This document shows, in pieces, positions 42,213-51,212 of a stretch of DNA of 64,000 nucleotides. Source of the stretch: CAKSQL01 sp045649415 (GTDB lineage: Bacteria > Bacillota > Clostridia > UBA1381); assembly GCA_045649415.1 (NCBI GenBank), contig JAZRPY010000024.1:1-64000 (forward strand), given 5' to 3'. The notes below the pieces were generated by a model that made no database searches, was not told the origin of the DNA, and saw only the letters and a list, made by a program, of their open reading frames with translations. Within the stretch, counting starts at the first letter, position 1, and the number at the start of each line of letters is the position of its first letter. The translations under genes were made by a program, and so were the position numbers.

Positions 42213-43553
42213 TCAGGCAACTCGTCTTGCACCAACATATGAGGAATAGCTACATATATATGATAGAGTTGCATAGCATACCTTTTTGCCCGGACTTGGA
42301 GCATGGATAACATTTCCATTTCCTGCATATATAACAACATGAGAAATTCCATTTCCCTTCGAGAAGAATATCAAATCTCCAGGTTGCAGGTTACTCCTTG
42401 CAACTGCCACACCATTACTATACTGAGCAGCTGACGACCTGTTAACTGAAATTCCTACCTTTTTACAAACATATTGAACAAGTCCTGAACAGTCAAAGCC
42501 TGTTGATGGGGATGAGCCACCATACACATAGCTGATTCCCAAATACTTTTCCGCCTCGTTAACGATAGCCTGACCTGAACCCTTCACAGCAGGCTTAGAT
42601 GAACTCACCTGTGTTGAATATGACTTAGTTTTTGCCTTGGATGAAGCCCTCTTTTTTGCATTTATCTGTTCCTCATCCATTATAAGCTTTGTTTTCACAT
42701 AGCCTGTCTTAATCATATCGCCCATGGCAATTTTTGTCCATTTACTGCCCTTAGTTATAATTTTTATATTACTCTTATCAGGAATTGTTTCAATAACCTC
42801 TGCGTTGTCATAAGGGAATTCTCTCACATTCACTATTGTTCCTCCTGATGCCACAACTCCCTTTTTAACTATCTTTGAAATTCTTTCCTTCTTGGCATTA
42901 TTTACCTTTTCAATATCCTCCTTGCCATCTATAGTGACAAAGGTGGACATAATATATCCCACATCATAATTTCTTCCGTATAATACCTTGAGCCATCCGT
43001 CCTTTTCATAGGCTGTTACATAAATCCCTGTGCCTGCATCAACCTGATCAAGAACATTGGTGTTGAGCCCTGCTCCATCACGGATATTCACTCCGTCCTC
43101 ATTTATATAACCTGTCTGGAAGCTAAAATACTTTAGCATATTATCTCTTGCATTCTCATAAAACATAGTTATGTAGTCTGCAAAAGCATACGCCTTTGTA
43201 TCTTTATATTTTATGCAATACCAATTTCCTTCCTGAAAAAGAATGTCAACCTCCTCAGCACATTCAAGCTCTGCCACAACCTCTGAGGTATCTGAAGCCT
43301 CTTTTCTTATCTTCAATTTATCCTCCTGGATTAAAACATAGCCCTTACCCTTTTTTAATCCATCAAGCTCTGGCAACTCGCCGAACACAATGCCCTCTCC
43401 GTCACCTACTAATATTTCAGGTTGGTTAAACCGAATTTCTATATCACTTTTCTCTGCTTTTACAGGTGTAACATCCGTAGCCTGACTTGTTGCTAAAGAA
43501 CCTATCATTGCAATTGCGACAATAGCCGAAATTGTATGCTTTAAGTTCACCAT
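42213..43553 (-). CDS. Exported NlpC/P60 endopeptidase with three SH3b domains
   Basis: 446 residues. A signal peptide (1-26), three bacterial SH3 domains (about 70-135, 145-210, 225-290; repeated R-x-G/E-x-x-x motifs such as DGVNIRDGAGLNTNVLDQV and GGTIVNVREFPYDNAEVIE), a Ser/Lys-rich linker (290-330) and an NlpC/P60 peptidase domain (about 335-446) with catalytic Cys in STGFDCSGLVQYVCKK and His in GISHVVIYAGNGNVIHA. It cleaves gamma-D-Glu-diamino-acid bonds in peptidoglycan; the SH3 domains bind the wall. A consensus promoter lies upstream with inverted TTTGTAA repeats nearby. Confidence 0.92.
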   Translation of the reverse strand: MVNLKHTISAIVAIAMIGSLATSQATDVTPVKAEKSDIEIRFNQPEILVGDGEGIVFGELPELDGLKKGKGYVLIQEDKLKIRKEASDTSEVVAELECAEEVDILFQEGNWYCIKYKDTKAYAFADYITMFYENARDNMLKYFSFQTGYINEDGVNIRDGAGLNTNVLDQVDAGTGIYVTAYEKDGWLKVLYGRNYDVGYIMSTFVTIDGKEDIEKVNNAKKERISKIVKKGVVASGGTIVNVREFPYDNAEVIETIPDKSNIKIITKGSKWTKIAMGDMIKTGYVKTKLIMDEEQINAKKRASSKAKTKSYSTQVSSSKPAVKGSGQAIVNEAEKYLGISYVYGGSSPSTGFDCSGLVQYVCKKVGISVNRSSAAQYSNGVAVARSNLQPGDLIFFSKGNGISHVVIYAGNGNVIHAPSPGKKVCYATLSYICSYSSYVGARRVA

Positions 43554-43601
43554 TTGCTACCTACCTCCTAAATTCTTTTTAAAATGCTTTTTGCATCTTA
43601 A

Positions 43602-43784
43602 ATTGTTACAAAATTATTATACACTATTCAAGAGGAAAAGTCAATTCTTTTCAGGATATTAGCACTTTTATAGAGAATTATATGCAATATATACACTATA
43701 ATTCTTTTATCATCTTATTTGTTTGTGCATTATTTCTATATATCAATATTGAAATATGCTAAAAAATTGTTACAAACTTTGTAA
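43602..43784. promoter_or_regulatory. TTGTTACAAA boxes around the NlpC/P60 promoter
   Basis: AAATTGTTACAAA occurs twice, at about 43601-43613 and 43764-43776. The second is part of a perfect inverted repeat TTACAAA-C-TTTGTAA (43770-43784). Minus-strand TGTAAC elements resemble WalR-type hexamers (TGTWAH), a regulator of wall endopeptidases, but spacing is only roughly right. A regulator-binding role is inference. Confidence 0.4.
43616..43644 (-). promoter_or_regulatory. Promoter of the NlpC/P60 gene
   Basis: Minus strand: TTGACT (43639-43644), 17 bp, TATAAT (43616-43621). Confidence 0.85.
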
Positions 43785-43800
43785 ATTTTAAGTAAAAATT

Positions 43801-43831
43801 AAAAGTCCTGATTTTAAAAACCAGAACTTTT
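43801..43831 (-). terminator. Terminator downstream of the pseudogene / trk operon
   Basis: On the minus strand AAAAGTTCTGGTTTT pairs with AAAATCAGGACTTTT through G-U wobbles and is followed by AATTTTT; it terminates transcription from the trk direction. Confidence 0.7.
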
Positions 43832-43855
43832 ATCAATAAAAGATATTACTTAGTA

Positions 43856-44551
43856 TTATTCCTTGCCAATAAAAATATTAGATACTTTAAATCGTGTTTC
43901 AAAGGTAAAGACTTTATCCATAAGACTACCGAAAAATTTAATCAACGATGCATTCACAATCGTGATTATAATTGTTCCTATTCCTATTCCCTTAAGACTT
44001 CCGTTCAAGCCATATGCAAGTGCAACTGACAGAATAAAGAATGTAGCGTCTGTCCAACGCTTTACTACACTGTTGTCAAGCTTATATTTTTTTGCAATCT
44101 CCACAACTAAAAGCTCATATATCTGCAATGGCAATGTGGTTCTAAAGCAAAAAGCAATTGCAATCAGAATTTCACCCACAACAAAGCTTAAAACCCTCAT
44201 CCACATAAGCTCTCATACACCATTGCCACCCAAGATAAAAAATGCTAAGTCAATTGCATGACCAAATATAAAGGCTGCTATAAATGACCACAGATAACGG
44301 AGCTTGAATTTTTAGATTATAACGCACATTACCACCAAAACTATAGCCTGCCATATATATTCTGATGTCCCCTGAGTGTAGAAGGGGAAAATTTGTATCA
44401 TTCTCAGATGTATTATGTAAGGAGGAGCCGCAATCATTGATAATCCGAAATCAGCCTTAGTGCAAAAGCCGATACCAAGTGCACACAACAAAATTCCCGA
44501 CAGCCAGGCGACCTCATTCATTTTACTGATTTTTTCAAGGTAAAATACCAC
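43856..44551 (-). pseudogene. Broken multi-pass membrane protein (YitT/YczE or DUF6198-like)
   Basis: A single frame of 232 codons from the ATG at 44551 is interrupted by TAA (44312-44314) and TGA (44213-44215), with no frameshift. The sequence on both sides and between the stops keeps a hydrophobic membrane-protein character (LSGILLCALGIGFCTKADFG; after the first stop YLWSFIAAFIFGHAIDLAFF; after the second SFVVGEILIAIAFCFRTTLP). This looks like the YczE/YitT-type family of integral membrane proteins with unknown substrate. Two in-frame nonsense codons make a functional product doubtful unless stops are suppressed. It directly precedes the trk genes in the opposite order of transcription: trkA, trkH, then this. 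Confidence 0.75.
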
Positions 44552-44557
44552 CTTAAT

Positions 44558-45997
44558 TTATTTTCTCCAGAAGGAAGGATGAAGCATAATGAGTACAGGG
44601 TAAAGCTCTAATCTGCCTACAAGCATATCAAAGGCAAGTACCCATTTAGACAAGTTGGAAAGATGAGAATAGTTACCCACTGCACCAACGCTTCCCAATC
44701 CCGGTCCGATATTGTTTATACAGGTTATAACCGAGCTCATAGCCTCAATAAGCTCTAATCTGTCTATAGCAAGAATAAGCATAGACACAACCATAACCAA
44801 AAGATAAACAACCAGATATGTAGCTGTTCTGCTAACCATTTTTTCATCTAAGGGACGAAAATCCATATTTACGGATATTACTGCCCTTGGATTTATAGCT
44901 CTTCTTATCTCTCTTACAGCTGCTTTTACTAAGATGGAAACTCTTATAATCTTCAAGCCACCACCCGTGGAGCCTGCACAAGAGCCACAGAACATCAAAA
45001 GCACTAAAATAAGCTTTGAAAATTCAGGCCATACATCAAAATTTTCTGATATAAAGCCTGTTGTGGTTATAATTGAGCTCACCTGGAAAAATGCCGCCCT
45101 GAATGACTGCTCCAAGCCATTATACAATGGATAAATATTCTTCCAGATCAACAAAGTTGCAATTCCAACTATAGCAAAATACCATTTTATTTCTTCATTT
45201 TTGAAAAATTCCTTAAAATTTCTCATAAGAAGCAGATAGAACATAGAAAAGTTCACGCCAAACAATAGCATAAATATAGAAATCACATACTCAATATATG
45301 CACTGTCATAAAAGGCTATACTTGAATTTTTAGGTGAAAATCCACCTGTGCCTGCAGTTGCAAAGGCAGTTACGATACTATCGAATAAAGGCATTTTGCC
45401 CAACAAAAGTACCACAACCTCCAGAGCTGTCAAGCCAATGTATATTAGATACAAAATTCTTGCCGTAAATTTTGTTTTCGACACAAGCTTGCCCACATTA
45501 GGTCCGGGAGCCTCTGCACGCATTATAAAAATGGTGTTAGAATTTTTGGACGATAATATTGCAAGCGCAAAAACTAAAATTCCCATTCCACCAATCCAAT
45601 GAGAGAAGCTACGCCAGAACAACAAGCTTTTAGACATTCCCTCAATATTCACAAGGATTGTTGAACCCGTTGTGGTGATGCCTGAAACAGTTTCAAAAAA
45701 TGCATCTGTATAAGATGGAATTTCCCCACTGAGCCAGAATGGCAATGCCCCGAAAAGTGATATTATCACCCAGGACAATGTGCATATTAAAAATCCCTCT
45801 TTTGTGTGGATACTGCTATCCTCTGGCTTTTTTATTATACCCAGCCCACCAATTATGGCAAGGAGAATGATTGGCACAAGATATGCTATTGAGTTATTTT
45901 CTCTGTATATGAGAGAAACCACCATAGGTACTGTCATCAGCGCCGACATTATAAGCATCAGCTTACCGAGAAAGCACTTTACTATATTATAGTTCAT
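44558..45997 (-). CDS. trkH: Trk/Ktr-type potassium uptake membrane subunit TrkH
   Basis: 479 residues with about ten membrane segments in four MPM repeats. The filter-region segments GITTTGSTILVNIE, FATAGTGGFSPKNS, ITTTGFISENF and NNIGPGLGSVG line up as the four K+ pore loops. Together with cytoplasmic TrkA/KtrA it imports K+ (in Bacillota often gated by ATP or c-di-AMP). The SD GGAGG is seven bases before the ATG. trkA is 17 bases upstream, so the two are co-transcribed. Confidence 0.94.
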   Translation of the reverse strand: MNYNIVKCFLGKLMLIMSALMTVPMVVSLIYRENNSIAYLVPIILLAIIGGLGIIKKPEDSSIHTKEGFLICTLSWVIISLFGALPFWLSGEIPSYTDAFFETVSGITTTGSTILVNIEGMSKSLLFWRSFSHWIGGMGILVFALAILSSKNSNTIFIMRAEAPGPNVGKLVSKTKFTARILYLIYIGLTALEVVVLLLGKMPLFDSIVTAFATAGTGGFSPKNSSIAFYDSAYIEYVISIFMLLFGVNFSMFYLLLMRNFKEFFKNEEIKWYFAIVGIATLLIWKNIYPLYNGLEQSFRAAFFQVSSIITTTGFISENFDVWPEFSKLILVLLMFCGSCAGSTGGGLKIIRVSILVKAAVREIRRAINPRAVISVNMDFRPLDEKMVSRTATYLVVYLLVMVVSMLILAIDRLELIEAMSSVITCINNIGPGLGSVGAVGNYSHLSNLSKWVLAFDMLVGRLELYPVLIMLHPSFWRK

Positions 45998-46014
45998 AAT
46001 TCCTCCAAATGTTT

Positions 46015-47370
46015 TTATCCTATAATCTCATTTAAGTCTGTGAGTATTCTGCCTGCAGAAACTACGATTACTCTGTCGCCCTCTTTGATATAATCCTCAC
46101 CGTCAGGAAGAATAAATTCCTCTCTTCTTAAAATTCCTGCAATCAGTATATTATCACGGAGCTTTAACTCCTTTAACGGAATATCAAGCTTTAAAAATTC
46201 CCTTGTTGCAATAAACTCCAAAGCCTCTGCCTTACCATCAACTATTTTATAAAGAGTTTTTATATGACTACCATGAGAATTCTGTTTTGCTCTTGCAAAT
46301 CGCATTATTGTATCAGCAGTTATTCTCTTGGGTGAGATAATAGTGTCAAGACCAATACTGTCTAAAATATTTAACAAAGACACCTTGTTGACCTTGGTTA
46401 TAACCTTTTCCACCCCGACTACCCCTGCAAACAAGGAGATAATAATATTTTCCTCGTCAATACCTGTGAGGGATATGCAAGCATCAACGCCCTCAATTCC
46501 CTGCTCGGTTAAAATTTTCTGGTCACTTCCGTCACCACATATAATATCTGCCTTTGGTAAAAGTCCGTTTAGCTTTACACAAACCTTTTCGTCCTTTTCA
46601 ATAATGGTGACATGAACTCCAGTCTCTATCAATCTTTTTGAAAGGTGATATGCAATAGTGCCTCCACCAACAATCATTACCCTCTTGATTTTCTGGCTTT
46701 GGAAACCAAGCTCCTTTAAAAAGCCAATCAATTCCGTATGCTTTGCAGTTATATTTATCTTGTCCCCACCCTGTAGAACAAAATTTCCGTTAGGGATATA
46801 TACCTTGCCATCTCTTTCAACTGCGCAAATCAGCACCTTACACTTATATATCTTCTTGATTTCGCTCATAGGCATATGTGCAAGCTTACTATTCTCATCA
46901 ATTTTAAATTCTGCCAAATCAAGCTTGCCCTTTTCAAAAACCTCTACTTTAGTAGCGGCAGGGAAGTTTATTATTCTCGATATTTCACAAGCTGCATCAT
47001 ACTCAGGGTTTACAATGGCACTTATTCCCATTTCCTCTCTCATAAATGCGTTCTGCTTCATATACTCCACATTTCTCACTCGTGCAATACAGCTTTTTGC
47101 TCCAAGCTTTCGTGCAATAGTACAACATATCATATTGACCTCGTCGCTATTGGTTGTTGCAACAAGCATATCTGCATTTTTCACTCCTGCCTCTTTCAGA
47201 GTATCACAAATTGTGCCATTACCACAAATACCCAAAACATCAAATTCCTCAATGAGCCTGTCTAAAAGCACAGCGTTACTGTCAATCACAGATATATTAT
47301 GATTTTCGTTGGAAAGTCCATTAACAAGCTCTTTTCCAACCTTTCCCGCTCCTACAATTATAATATTCAT
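46015..47370 (-). CDS. trkA: Trk potassium transporter peripheral NAD-binding subunit TrkA
   Basis: 451 residues with two RCK repeats: NIIIVGAGKVGKELVNGL at residue 1 and MIVGGGTIAYHLSKRLIET near residue 232, each a Rossmann nucleotide-binding fold followed by a TrkA-C regulatory domain (KVEVFEKGKLDLAEFKIDE, ITADTIMRFARAKQ). It gates TrkH in response to bound nucleotide. Starts 15 bases after mnmA with SD GAGG. Confidence 0.94.
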   Translation of the reverse strand: MNIIIVGAGKVGKELVNGLSNENHNISVIDSNAVLLDRLIEEFDVLGICGNGTICDTLKEAGVKNADMLVATTNSDEVNMICCTIARKLGAKSCIARVRNVEYMKQNAFMREEMGISAIVNPEYDAACEISRIINFPAATKVEVFEKGKLDLAEFKIDENSKLAHMPMSEIKKIYKCKVLICAVERDGKVYIPNGNFVLQGGDKINITAKHTELIGFLKELGFQSQKIKRVMIVGGGTIAYHLSKRLIETGVHVTIIEKDEKVCVKLNGLLPKADIICGDGSDQKILTEQGIEGVDACISLTGIDEENIIISLFAGVVGVEKVITKVNKVSLLNILDSIGLDTIISPKRITADTIMRFARAKQNSHGSHIKTLYKIVDGKAEALEFIATREFLKLDIPLKELKLRDNILIAGILRREEFILPDGEDYIKEGDRVIVVSAGRILTDLNEIIG

Positions 47371-47385
47371 ATTACCTCTATCCTT

Positions 47386-48429
47386 TTAGTTTATTATCTT
47401 ATCAACAATCCCACCACCAAGCACTATATCTCCATCATAGAAGACCACTGCCTGTCCCGGTGTGACTGCTCTCTGAGCCTCATCAAATAAAACCAATATT
47501 CCATCCTTTTCCTTTGTTATAGTTGCTTTTGCCTTTTTTGCCTGATATCTTATTTTAACCTCGGCATTTATAGGAAAAGTTATATCTTTTGCTGATATAA
47601 AATTGGTATCTGATGCAATCAGTCCCTTTGAAAACTCCATCCCCTTTTCACCAAGGGTGATTGTGTTTTCTTTAGCATCCATATTCATCACAAACATAGG
47701 TCTGCCATATGCACCAATGCCCTTTCTCTGACCAATGGTGTAGTATATCATTCCCCTATGCTCACCTATTACATTACCATCAATATCAAGAAACTTTCCC
47801 TTTTTTGGAGTGTAGTTTCCATTTTCCTTTATAAAGCCTGCATAGTCATCATCCTCAACAAAGCAAATTTCCATACTATCAGGCTTATCTGCAACAGATA
47901 GTCCTATGTTTTCGGCTTTTTTCCTTATCTCTTCCTTTGTATATTCTCCGAGTGGCATTAAGATATGCGAAAGCTTTTCCTGAGTGAGCTGAAACAGAAC
48001 ATAGCTCTGGTCCTTATTCTCAGTATCTGCAACCCTTAGAACATACTCCCCATCCTCTTGTTCCACCTTCGCGTAATGACCTGTGGCAATATAGTCAAAG
48101 CCAAGCTCCATAGCCTTATCAAGCATCGCATCAAATTTTAAATACTTATTGCAGGCAATACAAGGATTTGGAGTTCTTCCTTTTTTATATTCGTCTATAA
48201 AATAATCGATAACCTTCTCCTTGAATAAATCCTGAAAATCAATCACATATAGCTCTATTCCAAGCTTTTCGCAAACTGCCTCGGCATCCTTTGTGGGTGA
48301 TTTGTTTTGCTCTGTGTTCCACAAAACCATAGTAGCACCAGCCACCTCATAACCCTGCTCAATCAAAAGTGCAGCTGCAACAGAGGAGTCCACTCCTCCA
48401 CTCATTCCAACCAATACCTTTTTTTTCAT
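47386..48429 (-). CDS. mnmA: tRNA-specific 2-thiouridylase MnmA
   Basis: 347 residues. It adds sulfur at U34 of tRNA-Lys, -Glu and -Gln. PP-loop VLVGMSGGVDSSVAAALL at the start; catalytic cysteines in NPCIACNKYLKF near 105 and SMEICFVEDDDY near 195; AGFIKENGNYTPKKGKF and the C-terminal beta-barrel ending PGQAVVFYDGDIVLGGG. It uses sulfide or a cysteine desulfurase as donor; none is encoded here. SD GAGG precedes the ATG. Confidence 0.97.
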   Translation of the reverse strand: MKKKVLVGMSGGVDSSVAAALLIEQGYEVAGATMVLWNTEQNKSPTKDAEAVCEKLGIELYVIDFQDLFKEKVIDYFIDEYKKGRTPNPCIACNKYLKFDAMLDKAMELGFDYIATGHYAKVEQEDGEYVLRVADTENKDQSYVLFQLTQEKLSHILMPLGEYTKEEIRKKAENIGLSVADKPDSMEICFVEDDDYAGFIKENGNYTPKKGKFLDIDGNVIGEHRGMIYYTIGQRKGIGAYGRPMFVMNMDAKENTITLGEKGMEFSKGLIASDTNFISAKDITFPINAEVKIRYQAKKAKATITKEKDGILVLFDEAQRAVTPGQAVVFYDGDIVLGGGIVDKIIN

Positions 48430-48441
48430 TTAGCACCTCAT

Positions 48442-49023
48442 TTATAAAATGCCTTCCAAAAGAATTTTTAATCCTATTCCAATTAGAACTATTCCACCAG
48501 CAATTTCTGCCTTGTTACCAAACAGATCTCCACTTTTGTTCCCGATATAAACGCCCATTGCAGACATAAAAAAAGCAACAAAACCTATTATAACCGAGCA
48601 ACCAAAAGCACCATTGATTATGCCATTTCCCAAAAATGTCATATCCATTGCCGCATATGTAATTCCAACTGCCAATGCATCAATACTTGTTGCAATTGCC
48701 ATAACCAATAATAGCTTGTTGTCAAGAGGATTGGCAATCTCCTTCTCTTTAGGATGAACTGTTTCAAAAAGCATCTTTCCTCCCACAAATCCCAACAATC
48801 CAAAGGCTATCCATGGAGAATATCTTGATATTATATTATGAAAGCCACACCCCATAAGCCAGCCTATACAGGGCATCATAAACTGAAATAAACCAAAGAA
48901 TATGCCTATTTTTAAGGCATATTTCCATTTCATATTTTTAATAAAAATTCCACTTGTTATTGACACTGAAAATGCATCCATTGCCAAGCCCAAAGAGGTC
49001 AAAAATAATGTTACAAAATCCAC
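48442..49023 (-). CDS. MntP-family manganese efflux pump (YtaF-like)
   Basis: About 193 residues with six membrane segments. The two copies of the family's D/S-rich motif are GLAMDAFSVSITSGIF near residue 12 and AIATSIDALAVGITYA near 107, typical of MntP and YtaF. MntP exports Mn2+; sporulation-associated YtaF is an alternative assignment, as spore genes lie nearby. The GTG at 49023 is preferred because GGAGGG lies 10 bases upstream; an ATG three codons earlier touches it. The murC gene is 21 bases upstream. Confidence 0.8.
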   Translation of the reverse strand: MDFVTLFLTSLGLAMDAFSVSITSGIFIKNMKWKYALKIGIFFGLFQFMMPCIGWLMGCGFHNIISRYSPWIAFGLLGFVGGKMLFETVHPKEKEIANPLDNKLLLVMAIATSIDALAVGITYAAMDMTFLGNGIINGAFGCSVIIGFVAFFMSAMGVYIGNKSGDLFGNKAEIAGGIVLIGIGLKILLEGIL

Positions 49024-49043
49024 TCTATACATTCCCTCCAGGA

Positions 49044-50429
49044 TTATTTATCTTCCACCAATCTGTCTCCTATTTTATATACATCTCCTGCTCCCATGGT
49101 AAACAAAATGTCACCCTCGGAAAGCTCCTTTTTTAAATAATCATAAACCACATCAAAGCTTTCCATATACTTTGCATTCACGCCTCTGTTGGCAATCTGC
49201 CTTGCTAACTCTGATGAACGGGTTACTCCGTCATATACCTCACGGGCTGCAAATATATCTATCACAATAAGCTCGTCTGCATCGTCAAAGGCTTCCAAAA
49301 ATCTGTCCCACAACGCTTTTGTTCTTGAATATGTGTGAGGTTGGAAAATGCAATATAGCTTGTTATATTCAAGCTTTACTGCAGTTGACAAGGTAGCCTT
49401 GATTTCAGTGGGATGATGGGCATAATCGTCAATAACCAATGCACCATTCACCATACCCTTTTTCTCAAAACGCCTGTGAACACCTGTGTAGGTTTCAATT
49501 CCACGAGCCGCAGTATCACAATCTATTCCAAGCTCACGGCACACTGCTATTGCTGCCAATGCATTCTTAACATTATGCTCTCCTGGTACCTTTAATTTTA
49601 TGTGACAACAAAAATCATTTCTAAAATAAATGTCAAACTCACCCATACCATTATCATAAACTATATTTTTAGGATAATAGTCAAATTTCTTCGACATTCC
49701 ATAATAATATACCTTCAAATCCTCGTCCTTTAATGTCTTTCTCACATTGTCGTCATCACCACAGGCAATAACCACACCGTTTTCCCCTGTGAGTCTTGCA
49801 AAGGCTCTGAAGCTTTCAATTATCTCATCTATACCACTAAAAAAGTCAAGATGGTCCTCTTCTATATTGGTTATAAGGGCAATTGTGGGATAGAATTTCA
49901 AAAAACTGTTTGTGTATTCACAAGCCTCGGTAACAAAAATTTCCTTGCCACCCACCTTCATATTTCCACCAATCAGGTCAAGCTCTCCACCAATGCTTAT
50001 TGTTGGGTCAACATCTGCACCCACAAGAGCATGGGCGATCATAGAGGTGGTTGAGGTTTTTCCATGAGTTCCAGAAACTCCCACTGCATTTTTGTATAGC
50101 TTCATCAATGCGCCTAAGCACTCTGCTCTGTCGATTGCTTTAATGCCTGCTTTTCTGGCATAGGAAAGCTCAGGATTGTCGTTATGCACAGCAGCAGTAT
50201 ATACCACCAAATCTGCACCCTTCACATTTTCCTCATCATGTCCTATATATACCTTTATTCCCATATCCTCAAGCTTACAGGTTATATGTGAATCACTTCT
50301 GTCCGAACCGGTCACAACATAATTATTCTTAATCATCACCTGAGCCAGACCACTCATACTTATTCCACCGATTCCGATGAAATGTATATGCGCATTTTTC
50401 GCCAGCTCTGACATGTCAAATCTGCTCAT
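49044..50429 (-). CDS. murC: UDP-N-acetylmuramate--L-alanine ligase
   Basis: About 460 residues. It adds L-Ala to UDP-MurNAc in cytoplasmic wall-precursor synthesis. An N-terminal Rossmann domain IHFIGIGGISMSGLAQVMIK, the ATP loop VGVSGTHGKTSTTSMIAHAL near 115, and NGALVIDDYAHHPTEIKATL near 330 identify it. The start is uncertain: ATG at 50450, 50429 or 50414; 50429 is used because of its conserved M-S-R-F-type start, though its SD spacing is short. It lies apart from murA in this window. Confidence 0.95.
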   Translation of the reverse strand: MSRFDMSELAKNAHIHFIGIGGISMSGLAQVMIKNNYVVTGSDRSDSHITCKLEDMGIKVYIGHDEENVKGADLVVYTAAVHNDNPELSYARKAGIKAIDRAECLGALMKLYKNAVGVSGTHGKTSTTSMIAHALVGADVDPTISIGGELDLIGGNMKVGGKEIFVTEACEYTNSFLKFYPTIALITNIEEDHLDFFSGIDEIIESFRAFARLTGENGVVIACGDDDNVRKTLKDEDLKVYYYGMSKKFDYYPKNIVYDNGMGEFDIYFRNDFCCHIKLKVPGEHNVKNALAAIAVCRELGIDCDTAARGIETYTGVHRRFEKKGMVNGALVIDDYAHHPTEIKATLSTAVKLEYNKLYCIFQPHTYSRTKALWDRFLEAFDDADELIVIDIFAAREVYDGVTRSSELARQIANRGVNAKYMESFDVVYDYLKKELSEGDILFTMGAGDVYKIGDRLVEDK

Positions 50430-50450
50430 ATCCTTCAAACATCCCTTCAT

Positions 50451-50884
50451 TTTTTGCTGGTTTTATTATTGTATTGGATATACGCCAAAATGTATCTTTA
50501 ATATATAGATTTTATCCATAAAAATCATAAAGTAGGTACAACTACTCAATGGTATTATATAACTATTCATTCCCAAATAAAATATATTTTCCCAAAATGT
50601 TATATAATTGTAATTTTATTATGCACAATTTACAAAATTATTGATAATAAAAAAAGAATTTTACTAAAAGTTATTGACAAATTGCATTTTTTCCTATATT
50701 ATATAATGTAGATATATATGAAGCGTCATCTTTTGTTAGGCAGAAATTTGGCGTTTTTTAATGATGTAAATTTGAATATTCTGTTTATGTTTGCATCATA
50801 CTAAGTTAAGGCAAGACCTTTGGATACATTCACTTCAAGACATTACACTGCACGGGCATTGCCAAATGGAAGGTGGTGAATTCC
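50451..50884. other. Intergenic region between murC and spoVG
   Basis: 434 bases. It contains the spoVG promoter at 50674-50702 and a leader of about 170 bases. The leader has a possible imperfect stem GAAGCG with TGGCGTTTTT-type sequence; no known riboswitch core is recognised. The left half is A/T-rich with no ORF. Confidence 0.4.
50674..50702 (+). promoter_or_regulatory. Promoter of spoVG
   Basis: TTGACA (50674-50679), 17 bp, TATTAT (50697-50702); a TATAAT at 50702-50707 overlaps with a long spacer. In Bacillus spoVG is sigma-H controlled, but here the hexamers look sigma-A-type. Confidence 0.6.
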
Positions 50885-51160
50885 TTGGAGATTACCGATA
50901 TCAGAATCAAAAAAATTACTTCAGAAGGAAAAATGAAGGCAGTCGTATCAGTTACCTTTGATAATGCTTTCGTAGTACATGATATCAAAATCATAGAGGG
51001 ACAAGACAAGTTGTTTACTGCTATGCCTAGCAGGAAAACACCCGATAATGAATTTAAAGATATCGCACATCCTATCAACAGTCAGATGCGTGAGCTTTTA
51101 GAAAAAGCTATTTTAAAAGCATATGACGAATATGTTGAGCCAGAAACCACAGAAGAATAA
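50885..51160 (+). CDS. spoVG: Septation/regulatory protein SpoVG
   Basis: 91 residues. A small RNA/DNA-binding protein that affects asymmetric septation and global expression. The start is the TTG at 50885, giving the conserved E-I-T-D-I-R-I-K-K-I N-terminus, with SD GGAAGGTGG upstream; earlier GTG codons lie in the SD. Conserved blocks: AVVSVTFDNAFVVHDIKIIE, AMPSRKTPDNEFKDIAHPIN. The acidic C-terminus is short. It is monocistronic with its own terminator. Confidence 0.95.
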   Translation: MEITDIRIKKITSEGKMKAVVSVTFDNAFVVHDIKIIEGQDKLFTAMPSRKTPDNEFKDIAHPINSQMRELLEKAILKAYDEYVEPETTEE

Positions 51161-51170
51161 TTCATAATCA

Positions 51171-51212
51171 AAAAAGAAGTATTTTGCAATGTACTGCAAA
51201 ATACTTCTTTTT
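51171..51212. terminator. Bidirectional terminator between spoVG and lepA
   Basis: A perfect 18-bp stem (51171-51188 with 51195-51212) with a 6-nt loop and T-runs on both sides; it ends right at the lepA stop codon. Confidence 0.92.
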
